Below, one piece after another: positions 20,388-32,937 of a stretch of DNA of 64,000 bases. The notes beneath the pieces were generated by a model. The model did no database searches, was not told where the DNA came from, and saw only the letters and a list, made by a program, of their open reading frames with translations. Each line of letters begins with the position of its first letter. Position 1 is the stretch's first letter. The position numbers were made by a program, and so were the translations under genes. Location: contig LT599022.1 of assembly GCA_900079695.1 (NCBI GenBank), forward strand, positions 1,392,287-1,456,286, in the 5' to 3' direction. Origin of the DNA: an uncultured Alphaproteobacteria bacterium. GTDB lineage: Bacteria > Pseudomonadota > Alphaproteobacteria > Rhodospirillales > Rhodospirillaceae.

Positions 20388-21401
20388 GTGAACCTCTTCA
20401 AATCCGCAGGCACGCTGGCCATCGCCGCCGCCTGCCTCGCGCCGCTCCCCGCCGCCGCCGCCCCCCGATGCGAGATCGACCGCCCGGTCGTATTCGCCGC
20501 GCTGGATTGGGATTCCGCCGCGTTCCACACCGCCCTCGCCCGGTTCGTTACGGAAACGGGCTACGGCTGCAAGACCTCGACGATTCCCGGCAGCAGCATT
20601 CCGCTGCTCAACGGCATGGCGCACGGCGACGTCGACGTGACGATGGAGCAGTGGATCGGCGTTCTCGGCGAAGCCTGGCGCAAGGCCGAGGCGACCGGCA
20701 ACGTGCGGATCGTCGGCGTCGCCTTCGACGACGCGACGCAGGGATGGTACGTGCCGCGCTACCTCGTCGAAGGGCCGGACGCACCCGCGCCGGGGCTGAA
20801 GTCGGTAGCCGACCTGCCGCGCTACAAGGACCTGTTCCGCGACCCCGAGGAACCCTCCAAGGGCCGCTTCTACAACGGCATCGCCGGCTGGGGCGCGGAG
20901 ATCGTCAACACCCGCAAGCTCCAGGCCTACGGCCTCGACGCGGACTACACCAACTTCCGCCCCGGCACCGGCGCCGCGCTCTCCTCCGCGATCGCCTCCG
21001 CGTTCAAGCGCAAGAAGCCGATCCTCTTCTACTACTGGGGACCCACCTGGGTGCTGGGGCGCTATGACAGCGTGATGCTTGAAGAACCCGCCTACGACGA
21101 AAAGATCTGGGAGGTCCTCAATTCCGACAAGCCGGTCGGCAAGGCCACCGCCTTCCCGACGATGAAGGTCTACACCACCGCCAATACCCGGTTCATCGCC
21201 CAGGCGCCGAAGCTCGTCGCCTTTCTCGACAAGTTCCGGACGAGCAACGCCGAAGCCTCGCGGGCACTGGTGAGGATGCGCGAGCTGGGCGGCACCGACG
21301 CCGCCGAAACCGTGGCGAAGCAGTGGTTGCGCGACAACCCCGCGACCTGGAGCGCCTGGATGCCCGCCGATGTCGCCGCACGCGTCAAGGCGGCGCTCTG
21401 A
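20388..21401 (+). CDS. glycine betaine/choline ABC-type substrate-binding protein (OpuAC/ProX-like)
   Basis: The 337-residue protein starts with a Sec signal peptide (basic MNLFK, hydrophobic stretch to about residue 20, AAA-AP cleavage region) and continues as an OpuAC fold: FAALDWDSAAFHTALARF, then NGMAHGDVDVTMEQWIG, as in ProX relatives. Trp/Tyr-rich segments (GWYVPRYLVEG, LFYYWGPTWVLGRY) would form the aromatic cage for a quaternary amine. It should bind betaine, choline or a related osmolyte in the periplasm. No permease or ATPase gene is adjacent, so it either serves a transporter encoded elsewhere or acts alone. A BetI-type palindrome upstream ties it to the choline oxidation operon. 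Confidence 0.9.
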   Translation: MNLFKSAGTLAIAAACLAPLPAAAAPRCEIDRPVVFAALDWDSAAFHTALARFVTETGYGCKTSTIPGSSIPLLNGMAHGDVDVTMEQWIGVLGEAWRKAEATGNVRIVGVAFDDATQGWYVPRYLVEGPDAPAPGLKSVADLPRYKDLFRDPEEPSKGRFYNGIAGWGAEIVNTRKLQAYGLDADYTNFRPGTGAALSSAIASAFKRKKPILFYYWGPTWVLGRYDSVMLEEPAYDEKIWEVLNSDKPVGKATAFPTMKVYTTANTRFIAQAPKLVAFLDKFRTSNAEASRALVRMRELGGTDAAETVAKQWLRDNPATWSAWMPADVAARVKAAL

Positions 21402-21409
21402 GCCCGCGG

Positions 21410-21441
21410 GCGGCGGAGCCCCGCGCGGGGTTTCGCCGCCG
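21410..21441. terminator. hairpin between two convergent genes
   Basis: CGGCGG ... CCGCCG flank an inner GCCCCGCGCGGGG stem, 9 bases after the binding-protein stop and directly before the DUF554 stop on the other strand. The composite hairpin could terminate transcripts from both sides; there is only a short T-run (TTT) inside the stem. Confidence 0.5.
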
Positions 21442-22155
21442 TCAGGGGATCAGCGCGGTCCATGCTCGGGAAAGCGGCATCACCAGGATCAGCGCCGGGA
21501 TCATGTCGGCGACCGGGAACGGCTTGATGCCGCAAATCCGGAATCCGGTGGCGAGCATGATCAGCCCGCCGCACGCCGAGAAATCCGCCATCGTCTCGGG
21601 CGTGGTGAGCGGCACGATCTGCGCCGCGCCGAAGTAGAGCAGCGCCTGCACCGCGAACTGCGGAATCGCCAGCAGGCACACGGCGAAGCCGAGCGACGAA
21701 GCGAAGATCAGGGCGGTGAAGAAATCGAGGATCGACTTGACGATCAGCAGCGAGGGATCGCCGGTCATGCCCTCGTTGAGCGAACCGTACACGCCCATGC
21801 CGCTGACGCAGAACAGCACCACCAGCGCGACGAACTTGTCCAGGAACTCCTCTTGCCCCACCCCCGCGGCGGGCCGCGCCACCTTCTCCACCAGCTTGCG
21901 CGACTTGGCGGAGACGCGCTGCACGCGCTCCTCGACGCGGACGAGAATACCGAACCCGGTCCCGAGAATCAGCGCCAGAACCACCGGCGCGAAGGCGTGG
22001 ACCTTGAGAACCATCGACACGCCGATTCCCATTGCCGAACACCCGAACACCAGCGGAATCTGCTGACGCAGGGACTTGCCGAGGCGGGGGCCGACGACGG
22101 CGCCGAACAGGCTGCCGAAGACCAGCGCCCCGCCGTTGATTGCGGGACCTATCAT
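21442..22155 (-). CDS. DUF554-family integral membrane protein
   Basis: A 237-residue membrane protein with six or seven hydrophobic segments. It shows the DUF554 pattern: GPAINGGALVFGSLFGAVVG at the N-terminus, FGCSAMGIGVSM, SILDFFTALIFASSLG in the middle and GGLIMLATGFRICGIK near the end. DUF554 proteins are probable transporters without a known substrate. It follows the DUF190 gene by 51 bp on the same strand; the pair sits between the binding protein and betI but is transcribed oppositely to both. Confidence 0.88.
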   Translation of the reverse strand: MIGPAINGGALVFGSLFGAVVGPRLGKSLRQQIPLVFGCSAMGIGVSMVLKVHAFAPVVLALILGTGFGILVRVEERVQRVSAKSRKLVEKVARPAAGVGQEEFLDKFVALVVLFCVSGMGVYGSLNEGMTGDPSLLIVKSILDFFTALIFASSLGFAVCLLAIPQFAVQALLYFGAAQIVPLTTPETMADFSACGGLIMLATGFRICGIKPFPVADMIPALILVMPLSRAWTALIP

Positions 22156-22206
22156 ACGATTGACCTCAAAAACGTTCTGAAACTGCGCGGAAGAGCAGGC
22201 CTTGCC

Positions 22207-22524
22207 TCACTCGGGGCGAGTGAAGCCGAATTCGACCCGGGATTTGACGTAGAACACCCGGTGGCCCTGCGCCGAGATGGCGGCCAGCAGCTGCTCGCAT
22301 TCCTCGGGCGTGAGGGCGAGAACCACCTGCAACGGCGGATCCTCCATGTCGAACAGACTGTCGGAATGCACGCGGCCGTCGTGGCCGAACCCCTCCTGAC
22401 CGGCGAGGATCGTGGCCCCGCCGACGCCGAGCGCCCGGGCCTGTTCGAGAATCCACCCGGCAAGCGGGGTGCCGTCGTGGGCGCGGCTCTGCTGCGTGAA
22501 GAAGGTGACGAGATAGCCGTCCAA
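22207..22524 (-). CDS. DUF190-family (PII-like) protein
   Basis: A 105-residue soluble protein with the DUF190 layout: LVTFFTQQSRAHDGTPL, then GWILEQARALGVGGATIL, GFGHDGRVHSDSLFDME, LQVVLALTPEECEQLL and a C-terminal VFYVKSRVEFG strand. The fold is PII/ferredoxin-like, and members often sit next to a small membrane protein that they may regulate. Here the partner is evidently the DUF554 protein just downstream. It is divergent from betI; its start is about 95 bp from the betI-side palindrome. Confidence 0.85.
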   Translation of the reverse strand: MDGYLVTFFTQQSRAHDGTPLAGWILEQARALGVGGATILAGQEGFGHDGRVHSDSLFDMEDPPLQVVLALTPEECEQLLAAISAQGHRVFYVKSRVEFGFTRPE

Positions 22525-22616
22525 ACAAGAACCTCCGCGGAAGACGCGGCGCGTTCAGCCGCGCCGGTACGTTCGTCTTCCGCCCGCGAGCGGGGGATGT
22601 CAAGGATGCGCTTAAA

Positions 22617-22639
22617 TTGATTGACTGTTCAATCTATTT
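22617..22639. promoter_or_regulatory. BetI-type operator upstream of betI
   Basis: GATTGACTGTTCAATC (22619-22634) with the flank TCTATTT is the twin of the element at 20191-20213, differing only in the two central positions of one half. It ends about 20 bp before the betI start, overlapping the expected promoter, so it should mediate BetI autorepression and choline induction of betIBA. Confidence 0.85.
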
Positions 22640-22655
22640 ATGAGAAGGTCTTTCC

Positions 22656-23258
22656 ATGGGACGCCGCAGCCTCAAAACCGTACGCCGGGACGACCTGATC
22701 CGCGCGTGCATCGAAACCCTCGCCGAGGACGGGTGGGACGGCGCGAGCCTCGCGCGGATCGCCGGTCGCGCCGGCCTGAGCGCCGGTCTCGTCGCCCACT
22801 ATTTCGGCGACAAGGCGGAACTGATGGAAGCGACGATGCGCCACGTCTGCTTCCGCCTGTGGCGGCGTCAGGCCGACCTGCTGACGCAGGCCCGGGCTCC
22901 GATCGACCGGGTCGCCGCCGTGATCGACGCCAATCTCGGCAGCGACCAGTTCGGCACCGAGAGCTGCGCGATCTGGCTCGCCTTCTGGGCGCAGGCGAAC
23001 CACCTCCCCCGCCTCGGGCGGATCCACCGCATCACCGCCGCCCGCCTGTCGAGCAACCTGCGCCATGCGCTCGGCGGCCTGCTCCCTCCCGAAACGCCGG
23101 AGCGTGCGGCCACGCTTGCCCGCATCGCCACCGGGCTTTCGATCCTGATCGACGGGCTCTGGCTTCGCGCCGCGCTCGGCGACGTCTCCCCGGCGGAGGC
23201 CCGGTCGCTGGCGCTCGCACACCTCGACGCCGAACTCGCACGCATGGTATGCCGATGA
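22656..23258 (+). CDS. betI: choline-responsive TetR-family repressor BetI
   Basis: This 200-residue protein has the TetR helix-turn-helix at about 10-57 (LIRACIETLAEDGWDGASLARIAGRAG in parts, then LVAHYFGDKAELM, the usual recognition helix ending) and the all-helical BetI ligand domain with CAIWLAFWAQANH, the aromatic choline-binding segment. It represses choline-to-betaine genes until choline is present. betB starts within its stop codon (ATGA at 23255-23258). Two matching palindromes in the region are its probable operators. Confidence 0.95.
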   Translation: MGRRSLKTVRRDDLIRACIETLAEDGWDGASLARIAGRAGLSAGLVAHYFGDKAELMEATMRHVCFRLWRRQADLLTQARAPIDRVAAVIDANLGSDQFGTESCAIWLAFWAQANHLPRLGRIHRITAARLSSNLRHALGGLLPPETPERAATLARIATGLSILIDGLWLRAALGDVSPAEARSLALAHLDAELARMVCR

Positions 23259-24724
23259 TCCCGCTCCTTACGTCCCACGTCGGCGGCGGTTTTCTCCCGC
23301 CGTCCGACGGCGAAACGTTCGAAACCCGCAGCCCCTTCGACGGACGGCCGATCGCCCGCGTCCTCGCCGCCACCGCGACCGACGTCGACGCCGCGGTCGG
23401 CGCCGCACGCACCGCGTTCGCGACATGGTCGGAGACCGGGGGCGCCGCGCGCGGCAAATGTCTCGCCCGCGCCGCCGAGCTGATCCGCGCGCGCGGCGAC
23501 GAGATCGCCCGCCTCGAAAGCCTGGACGGCGGCAAGCCGATTTCGGAAACCCCCGAAGCGGACGTGGCCTCGGGCGCGGACTGCTTCGCGCATTTCGCCG
23601 GAATCGCGGAACGCCTCGCCGACTCGCCCCGCGTCGCGGTGGGCGACCAGGGCTATTTCTACACCCGCCGCGAGCCCCTCGGCGTGGTCGGCGCGATCGG
23701 CGCCTGGAACTATCCGTTCCAGATCGCCTGTTGGAAGGCCGCACCCGCACTCGCCGCGGGCAACGCGGTGGTCTTCAAGCCCGCGGAGCTGACGCCGCTG
23801 TCGGCGGCGCTGCTGGCGGAGATTCTCGTCGAAGCCGGCCTGCCGGAAGGCGCGTTCAACGTCGTCCAGGGCGACGCGCGCGTCGGCCGCCTGCTCACCG
23901 CACACCCCGGCATCGACAAGATCTCGTTCACCGGCGAGGTCGGCACCGGCAAGGCGGTGGCGGCCGCCGGTGCGGCGACGCTGAAGCGGGTCACCCTCGA
24001 ACTCGGCGGCAAGTCGGCGCTGCTGGTGTTCGCCGACGCCGACCTCGACGACGCGGTCGCAGCGGCGATGCTCGGCAACTTCTATACCCAGGGGCAGATC
24101 TGCACCAATTGCACCCGCGTGTTCGTTCACCGCGACGTCCACGACGCGTTCGTCGACCGCCTCGTCGCGCGCACCCGGCGCCTGCGGCTCGGCGACCCGC
24201 TCGACCCCGCCACCCAGGTGGGACCGCTGATCTCGCCCGCCCACCGCGACAAGGTGATGGAGTACGTGAACCTCGGCACGCGCGAGGGCGCGAAAATCGC
24301 CGTCGGCGGCGGCCCGCCGGACGATGCGGCGCTGGCGGCCGGCAACTTCGTGTTGCCGACGGTGTTCACCGGATGCGCCGACGACATGACGATCTGCCGC
24401 GAGGAGATTTTCGGCCCGGTGATGAGCGTGCTGCGCTTCTCCGACGAAGCCGAGGCGATCGCGCGCGCCAACGCCCTGCCGTTCGGCCTCGCCGCCGGGG
24501 CGATCACCGCCGACCCGGAGCGGGCGCGCCGCGTCGCCCGCCGCCTTCAGGCGGGGGTGGTGTGGATCAACAGCTACAACCTCACCCCCGTGACGATGCC
24601 GTTCGGCGGCTGCAAGCAGTCGGGCTACGGCCGCGAGAACGGCGGCATGGCCGCGATCGCGGAAATGACGTTCGAAAAGAGCGTCTACGTCGCAACCAAC
24701 CACGTGGAGTCCCCCTACCGATGA
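23255..24724 (+). CDS. betB: betaine aldehyde dehydrogenase
   Basis: A 489-residue ALDH. The catalytic Cys is in TQGQICTNCTRV, the general-base Glu in LELGGKSALLV, and the NAD-binding segment in GAIGAWNYPFQIACWKAAPALA; the C-terminal PFGGCKQSGYGREN matches BetB. It oxidises betaine aldehyde to glycine betaine in the cytoplasm. The ATG at 23255 overlaps the betI stop as ATGA, pointing to translational coupling; an ATG two codons upstream (23249) is an alternative. Its own stop overlaps the betA start in the same way. Confidence 0.96.
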   Translation: MIPLLTSHVGGGFLPPSDGETFETRSPFDGRPIARVLAATATDVDAAVGAARTAFATWSETGGAARGKCLARAAELIRARGDEIARLESLDGGKPISETPEADVASGADCFAHFAGIAERLADSPRVAVGDQGYFYTRREPLGVVGAIGAWNYPFQIACWKAAPALAAGNAVVFKPAELTPLSAALLAEILVEAGLPEGAFNVVQGDARVGRLLTAHPGIDKISFTGEVGTGKAVAAAGAATLKRVTLELGGKSALLVFADADLDDAVAAAMLGNFYTQGQICTNCTRVFVHRDVHDAFVDRLVARTRRLRLGDPLDPATQVGPLISPAHRDKVMEYVNLGTREGAKIAVGGGPPDDAALAAGNFVLPTVFTGCADDMTICREEIFGPVMSVLRFSDEAEAIARANALPFGLAAGAITADPERARRVARRLQAGVVWINSYNLTPVTMPFGGCKQSGYGRENGGMAAIAEMTFEKSVYVATNHVESPYR

Positions 24725-26394
24725 AGCATCCCGCCACCGAATACGACTACGTCATCGTCGGCGCGGGCTCGGCGGGCTGCGTGCTCGCCAACCGCCTCAG
24801 CGAGGATCGCGACGTGTCGGTTCTGCTGGTCGAGGCGGGCAAGCGCGATCTCAGCCTCTACATCCACATGCCCGCCACCTTCGCCTGGCCGCTGATGAGC
24901 CGCACCTTCAACTGGTGGTACGAAACCGAACCCGAGCCCCATGTCGACGGCCGCCGGATGTACCAGCCGCGCGGCAAGGTCTGGGGCGGCTCCAGCTCGG
25001 TGAACGGCATGTGCTACATCCGCGGGCACGGCAAGGACTACGACCGCTGGGCCGGAGAAACCGGCGATCCCGCCTGGAGCTATGCCCACTGCCTGCCCTA
25101 CTTCCGCGCCTGCGAGAATTTTCCCGAGGTGGGCGAGACCGACTATCACGGCGTCGGCGGCCCCACCGAGGTGACGCGCGGCACGCACTGGACGCCGCTC
25201 TACGACGCGTTCGTCCGCGCGGGCGTCGAGGCGGGGTATCCGGAGACCGACGACCTCAACGGCCGCCGCCAGGAAGGCTTCGGACCGATGGACCGCTCGG
25301 TCGGCCGCGGCCGCCGCAGTTCCACCGCCACCGCCTATCTGCGCCCGGCGCTGCGCCGCCCGAACCTGACCCTGGTGGATCGGGCGCTGACCCGCCGCGT
25401 CGCCTTCGAGAACGGCCGCGCCGTCGGCATCGAGTTCCGGCGCGACGGCAAGGTGCGGCGCGCGCGGGCGCGGCGCGAAGTGATCCTCTGCGGCGGCGCG
25501 TTCAATTCGCCGCAACTGCTGATGCTGTCGGGCATCGGCGACCCCGAACACCTGCGCGCGCACGGCATCGCGGTGGTGGCGGATCTCAAGGGGGTCGGCG
25601 AGAACCTCCAGGACCACCCGGAGATCTACGTGCAGTACAAATGCCGGACCCCCGACACCCTCTACGGCGTGATGAAGCCGTGGCGGCAGATCCCGATCGG
25701 CCTCGACTGGCTGCTGCGCGGCAAGGGCCCGGGCGCGACCAACCATTTCGAGGCGGGCGGTTTCATCCGCTCCGAACCGGGCGTCGAACACCCGAACCTG
25801 CAGTTCCACTTTCTGCCGGTCGCGGCGAGCTACGACGGCTCGGGCATGCAGAACGTGCACGGCTACCAGGCGCACGTCGGGCCGATGCGGCCGGAGAGCC
25901 GCGGCTGGGTGCGCCTGCGGTCCGCCGATCCCACCGAGCATCCGCGCATCCGTTTCAACTATTTCTCCACCGAGCGCGACCGCCGCGAGTTCCGCGACGG
26001 CATCAAGCTCGCCCGCGAAATTCTCAACCAGCCGGCGATGTCGCGGTTCAACGGAGGGGAGCTCGCGCCCGGCCCGGAGGTGCGCACCGATGCCGAAATC
26101 GACGCCTACGCCCGCCGGATGATGGAAAGCGCCTACCACCCCTCCTGCTCCTGCGCGATGGGACCGGCGACCGACCCGACGGCGGTGGTGGATTCGCAAG
26201 GCCGGGTGCACGGCGTCGCCGGTCTGCGGGTGGTCGACGCGTCGATCATGCCGAGCATCGTCTCCGGCAACCTCAACATGCCGACGATCATGCTGGCGGA
26301 AAAGCTCGCCGACGCGATCCGCGCGCGTCCGCCCCGGCCGCCCTCGGCGGCGGGATACGAGATCGCCGGAAACTGGCGCGAGGCGCAGCGCTGA
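24721..26394 (+). CDS. betA: choline dehydrogenase (GMC oxidoreductase)
   Basis: The 557-residue enzyme has the FAD Rossmann motif YDYVIVGAGSAGCVLANRL at the N-terminus, GGSSSVNGMCYIRGH (GMC signature 1), GGAFNSPQLLMLSGIG (signature 2) and, near the C-terminus, YHPSCSCAMG with the catalytic His and the closing SGNLNMPTIMLAEK. It oxidises choline to betaine aldehyde with electrons going to the membrane respiratory chain, which BetB completes to betaine. The ATGA overlap with betB makes betIBA one tightly coupled operon. Confidence 0.96.
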   Translation: MKHPATEYDYVIVGAGSAGCVLANRLSEDRDVSVLLVEAGKRDLSLYIHMPATFAWPLMSRTFNWWYETEPEPHVDGRRMYQPRGKVWGGSSSVNGMCYIRGHGKDYDRWAGETGDPAWSYAHCLPYFRACENFPEVGETDYHGVGGPTEVTRGTHWTPLYDAFVRAGVEAGYPETDDLNGRRQEGFGPMDRSVGRGRRSSTATAYLRPALRRPNLTLVDRALTRRVAFENGRAVGIEFRRDGKVRRARARREVILCGGAFNSPQLLMLSGIGDPEHLRAHGIAVVADLKGVGENLQDHPEIYVQYKCRTPDTLYGVMKPWRQIPIGLDWLLRGKGPGATNHFEAGGFIRSEPGVEHPNLQFHFLPVAASYDGSGMQNVHGYQAHVGPMRPESRGWVRLRSADPTEHPRIRFNYFSTERDRREFRDGIKLAREILNQPAMSRFNGGELAPGPEVRTDAEIDAYARRMMESAYHPSCSCAMGPATDPTAVVDSQGRVHGVAGLRVVDASIMPSIVSGNLNMPTIMLAEKLADAIRARPPRPPSAAGYEIAGNWREAQR

Positions 26395-26404
26395 AGCGGG
26401 AACG

Positions 26405-26428
26405 TCCGCCGGTCACATCCCCGGCGGA
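26405..26428. terminator. hairpin at the betA / DUF805 convergence
   Basis: TCCGCCGG and CCGGCGGA form an 8-bp perfect stem with an 8-base loop. It lies just after the betA stop and includes the stop of the opposite gene. There is no T-run, so its role in ending either transcript is uncertain. Confidence 0.35.
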
Positions 26429-26811
26429 TCGACGAACGTGGCGTCGCCGGTTCCGGGGTGGAGGGGATCGGGGCCGAAGCGGTTCGGCCCCTCGCCCGGA
26501 TTGGTGAGCCAGTAGAGCAGCACGAGCTGGCCGAAGATCGGGATCAGCCACAGGAGCTGCCACCATCCGGAGCGGCCGGTGTCGTGCAGGCGGCGCGCGG
26601 TCGCCGCGATCGTCGGCAGAAACACCGCTAGCGCGAAGAGCCCCGAGAACAGCGCGTCGGACTCGCGGAAGGCGGCGACGTCGAACACCGACGCCACCAC
26701 CACGCCGCCGAGATAGGCGAGCACCCACCACCAGAACTCCGAGCGCGGCGCGCGGCCGGAGAAATCCAGGTATTTGCGCAGGCAGGTGCGGATCGCGGTG
26801 CCGAAATCCAT
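26413..26811 (-). CDS. DUF805-family membrane protein
   Basis: A 132-residue protein with the DUF805 hallmark FSGRAPRSEFWWWVLAY near the N-terminus, then three or four hydrophobic helices, ARRLHDTGRSGWWQLLWLIP and a soluble tail starting NPGEGPNRFGPDP. It is a small inner-membrane protein of unknown function found widely in proteobacteria. The start at 26811 gives the usual MDFGTAIRTCLRKYLD. It is 45 bp downstream of queF on the same strand. Confidence 0.9.
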   Translation of the reverse strand: MDFGTAIRTCLRKYLDFSGRAPRSEFWWWVLAYLGGVVVASVFDVAAFRESDALFSGLFALAVFLPTIAATARRLHDTGRSGWWQLLWLIPIFGQLVLLYWLTNPGEGPNRFGPDPLHPGTGDATFVDPPGM

Positions 26812-26855
26812 GGCGGGCTCCCGGGGTTCTCCCTCGTCCCTCCAGAGATAGGGGG

Positions 26856-27314
26856 CTAGCCGCGCCCCCGGTAGGGCGGCACGCCCTGATCGGGCAGCCA
26901 CACCCCCTCGGGCACGGGGCCGGTCTGCCAGAACACGTCGATCGGGATGCCGCCGCGCGGGTACCAGTAGCCGCCGATGCGCAGCCACACCGGATCGAGG
27001 ACCTCGACCAGACGGCGGCCGACCATCACCGTACAGCTCTCGTGGAACGCGCCGTGATTGCGGAAGCTCTGGAGGAACAGCTTCAGCGACTTCGACTCCA
27101 CCAGCCACTGCGCGGGCACGTAGTCGATCACCAGATGCGCGAAGTCGGGCTGCCCGGTGACCGGGCACAGCGACGTGAACTCGGGGCAGACGAACCGCAC
27201 CACGGTGCGGGGCGCGTCGTCGCCGCGCCACGGCACCCGCTCCAGCACCGCGTCCTCGGGGCGCGCGGCGGCGGCGGCGGAATGGCCCAACTGGGTAAGG
27301 GTCTCCTGGGTCAT
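26856..27314 (-). CDS. queF: NADPH-dependent 7-cyano-7-deazaguanine reductase (short type)
   Basis: The 152-residue length fits the unimodular QueF type. [20 protein letters not shown] holds the nucleophilic Cys and catalytic Asp, [20 protein letters not shown] is the QueF motif that binds NADPH and substrate, and [11 protein letters not shown] is the usual C-terminus. It reduces preQ0 to preQ1 in queuosine synthesis. Other que genes are not in the window. It is divergent from the glycosyltransferase-like gene across 97 bp. Confidence 0.96.
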   Translation of the reverse strand: MTQETLTQLGHSAAAAARPEDAVLERVPWRGDDAPRTVVRFVCPEFTSLCPVTGQPDFAHLVIDYVPAQWLVESKSLKLFLQSFRNHGAFHESCTVMVGRRLVEVLDPVWLRIGGYWYPRGGIPIDVFWQTGPVPEGVWLPDQGVPPYRGRG

Positions 27315-27411
27315 GGCGGTCTCCTTTCGCTGACGGGATAGCGGATTTCGCCGCGCCGCGCATCCGCCGATTTCTCTGGACGCGCGCCGCCGCGCGCGAT
27401 TTCATCGCGCG

Positions 27412-28713
27412 ATGACGCCGTTTTCCGCCGCCGAATCCCGCCTGATCGCGATCCGCGCGCCCTGGGCCGACCAGGCGGCGGCGTTCGCGCCGCCTCCGGA
27501 CGATCCGGCCTGGGCGGCGCTCGCCGCCGCGCGCTTCGCCGAGGCCGCGGCGCTGGCGCAAGCGGAGTTCGCCGCCGAGGCGATGGGCGCGCTCGCCCGC
27601 CTCGCGGGAAACCCGGCGCTCGCCGCCGAGCTCTACGCCCTCTCCCCCGCCCCCGACGCCCGCGACCTGCGCAACCGCGCCGCGGCGGCGATCCGCGGCC
27701 GCGACTGGTCCGCCGCCGCCGCCGATTTCGCCGCGGGCGCGACCCGCGCGGGCGGAGATGCCGACTGGTGCCGCGAGGGTCTCGGCCTGCTGCTCGCGCT
27801 CGCCGGGCGATGGCGGGCGGTCGCCGATCTGCTCGGGCCGCCCGCCGAGGCGGAGGAGCGCGGCCTCGGCCTGCACGCCCACCTCTGCCGCATCGCCGCC
27901 GCCCACGCCCTCGGACGCGATCTCGGGCCGGATATCCGTCCGGGCGGACGCACGCCCGCCCCCAACGCCGGTGCGGGCGACCCCGGCCGCACCCTCGGCG
28001 GCGACCTGATCGCCTTCCTCGCCTGCGATCCGGGATATCTGCACCGCTACGGCTTCGCGGCGCTGGCGGCGTTCGCCGAGGCGCACGCCGGAGCGGCTCT
28101 GTCGGTCCACCTCCACCTCTACGACGGCGATGCCGACACCGCCGCGCGCGCCGCGCATGCGGCCGACCGCCTCGGCCTCGCGCTCGCCCTCACCGGCGAA
28201 GCCGCGCCGGCCGAGACCGACGTCGCCCGGCGCGGCGCCTATTACGCCTGCGCGCGGTTCTGCCGCCTCGCCGAGGCGCTGCCGCGCTATGCCGCACCCG
28301 CGGTGGCGCTCGACGCCGACGCGCTGGTGCGGCGCGACCTCCGCCCGCTGGTGGCGCGGGTGCCCGCGGTCGGCCTCGCCACCTCGCCGCTCAGCGTGCC
28401 GTGGAACCGCCACCCGGCGGGCTTCGTGGTGCTGCGGCCGGGCGCGGCCGCGCAGGAATTCGCCGACCGGACGGCGGCGCTGATCGGCGACAGTCTCGGC
28501 CGCGGGCGACGGCTGTGGTTCCTCGACCAGTGGGCGCTGCTGATCGCCGCCGAGGCGCACCAAGTGCGCCGAATCCCCGCCGCCTGGACCTACGACACCG
28601 GTTTCGGCCCCCATACCTGGGTATGGCAGGCGAGCGATTCGCGCAAGGCCGGGGATCCCGCCTATCTGGCCGAACGGAACCGCCTGACGGCAAAGGCGGG
28701 GATCGCGCCGTGA
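27412..28713 (+). CDS. glycosyltransferase-like protein with N-terminal helical repeats
   Basis: The 433-residue protein has an Ala-rich all-helical first half (about 1-190) that looks like degenerate TPR-type pairs (RFAEAAALAQAEFAAEAMGAL; AAELYALSP). A second half follows with a nucleotide-sugar transferase look: DLIAFLACDPGYLHRYG, YYACARFCRLAEALPRYAAP and the putative DxD metal site in VALDADALVRRDLRPL, then GFVVLRP and WFLDQWALLIAAE. This order resembles GT8-like or DUF-type transferases that modify surface polymers. I cannot name the substrate. Its start has no strong ribosome site. Confidence 0.6.
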   Translation: MTPFSAAESRLIAIRAPWADQAAAFAPPPDDPAWAALAAARFAEAAALAQAEFAAEAMGALARLAGNPALAAELYALSPAPDARDLRNRAAAAIRGRDWSAAAADFAAGATRAGGDADWCREGLGLLLALAGRWRAVADLLGPPAEAEERGLGLHAHLCRIAAAHALGRDLGPDIRPGGRTPAPNAGAGDPGRTLGGDLIAFLACDPGYLHRYGFAALAAFAEAHAGAALSVHLHLYDGDADTAARAAHAADRLGLALALTGEAAPAETDVARRGAYYACARFCRLAEALPRYAAPAVALDADALVRRDLRPLVARVPAVGLATSPLSVPWNRHPAGFVVLRPGAAAQEFADRTAALIGDSLGRGRRLWFLDQWALLIAAEAHQVRRIPAAWTYDTGFGPHTWVWQASDSRKAGDPAYLAERNRLTAKAGIAP

Positions 28714-28833
28714 CCGCGGTCTGGCCTGTTGCCCGCGGCCCCGGGGAAGCGGTATGTTGTGGCGGGGCGATCACGCCCCGCATCGCGCCTTCATCCTCCC
28801 AAAGAATGAAGGCGGGGGGTTGGGGGGTCCGGG

Positions 28834-32933
<4,100 letters not shown>

Positions 32934-32937
<4 letters not shown>

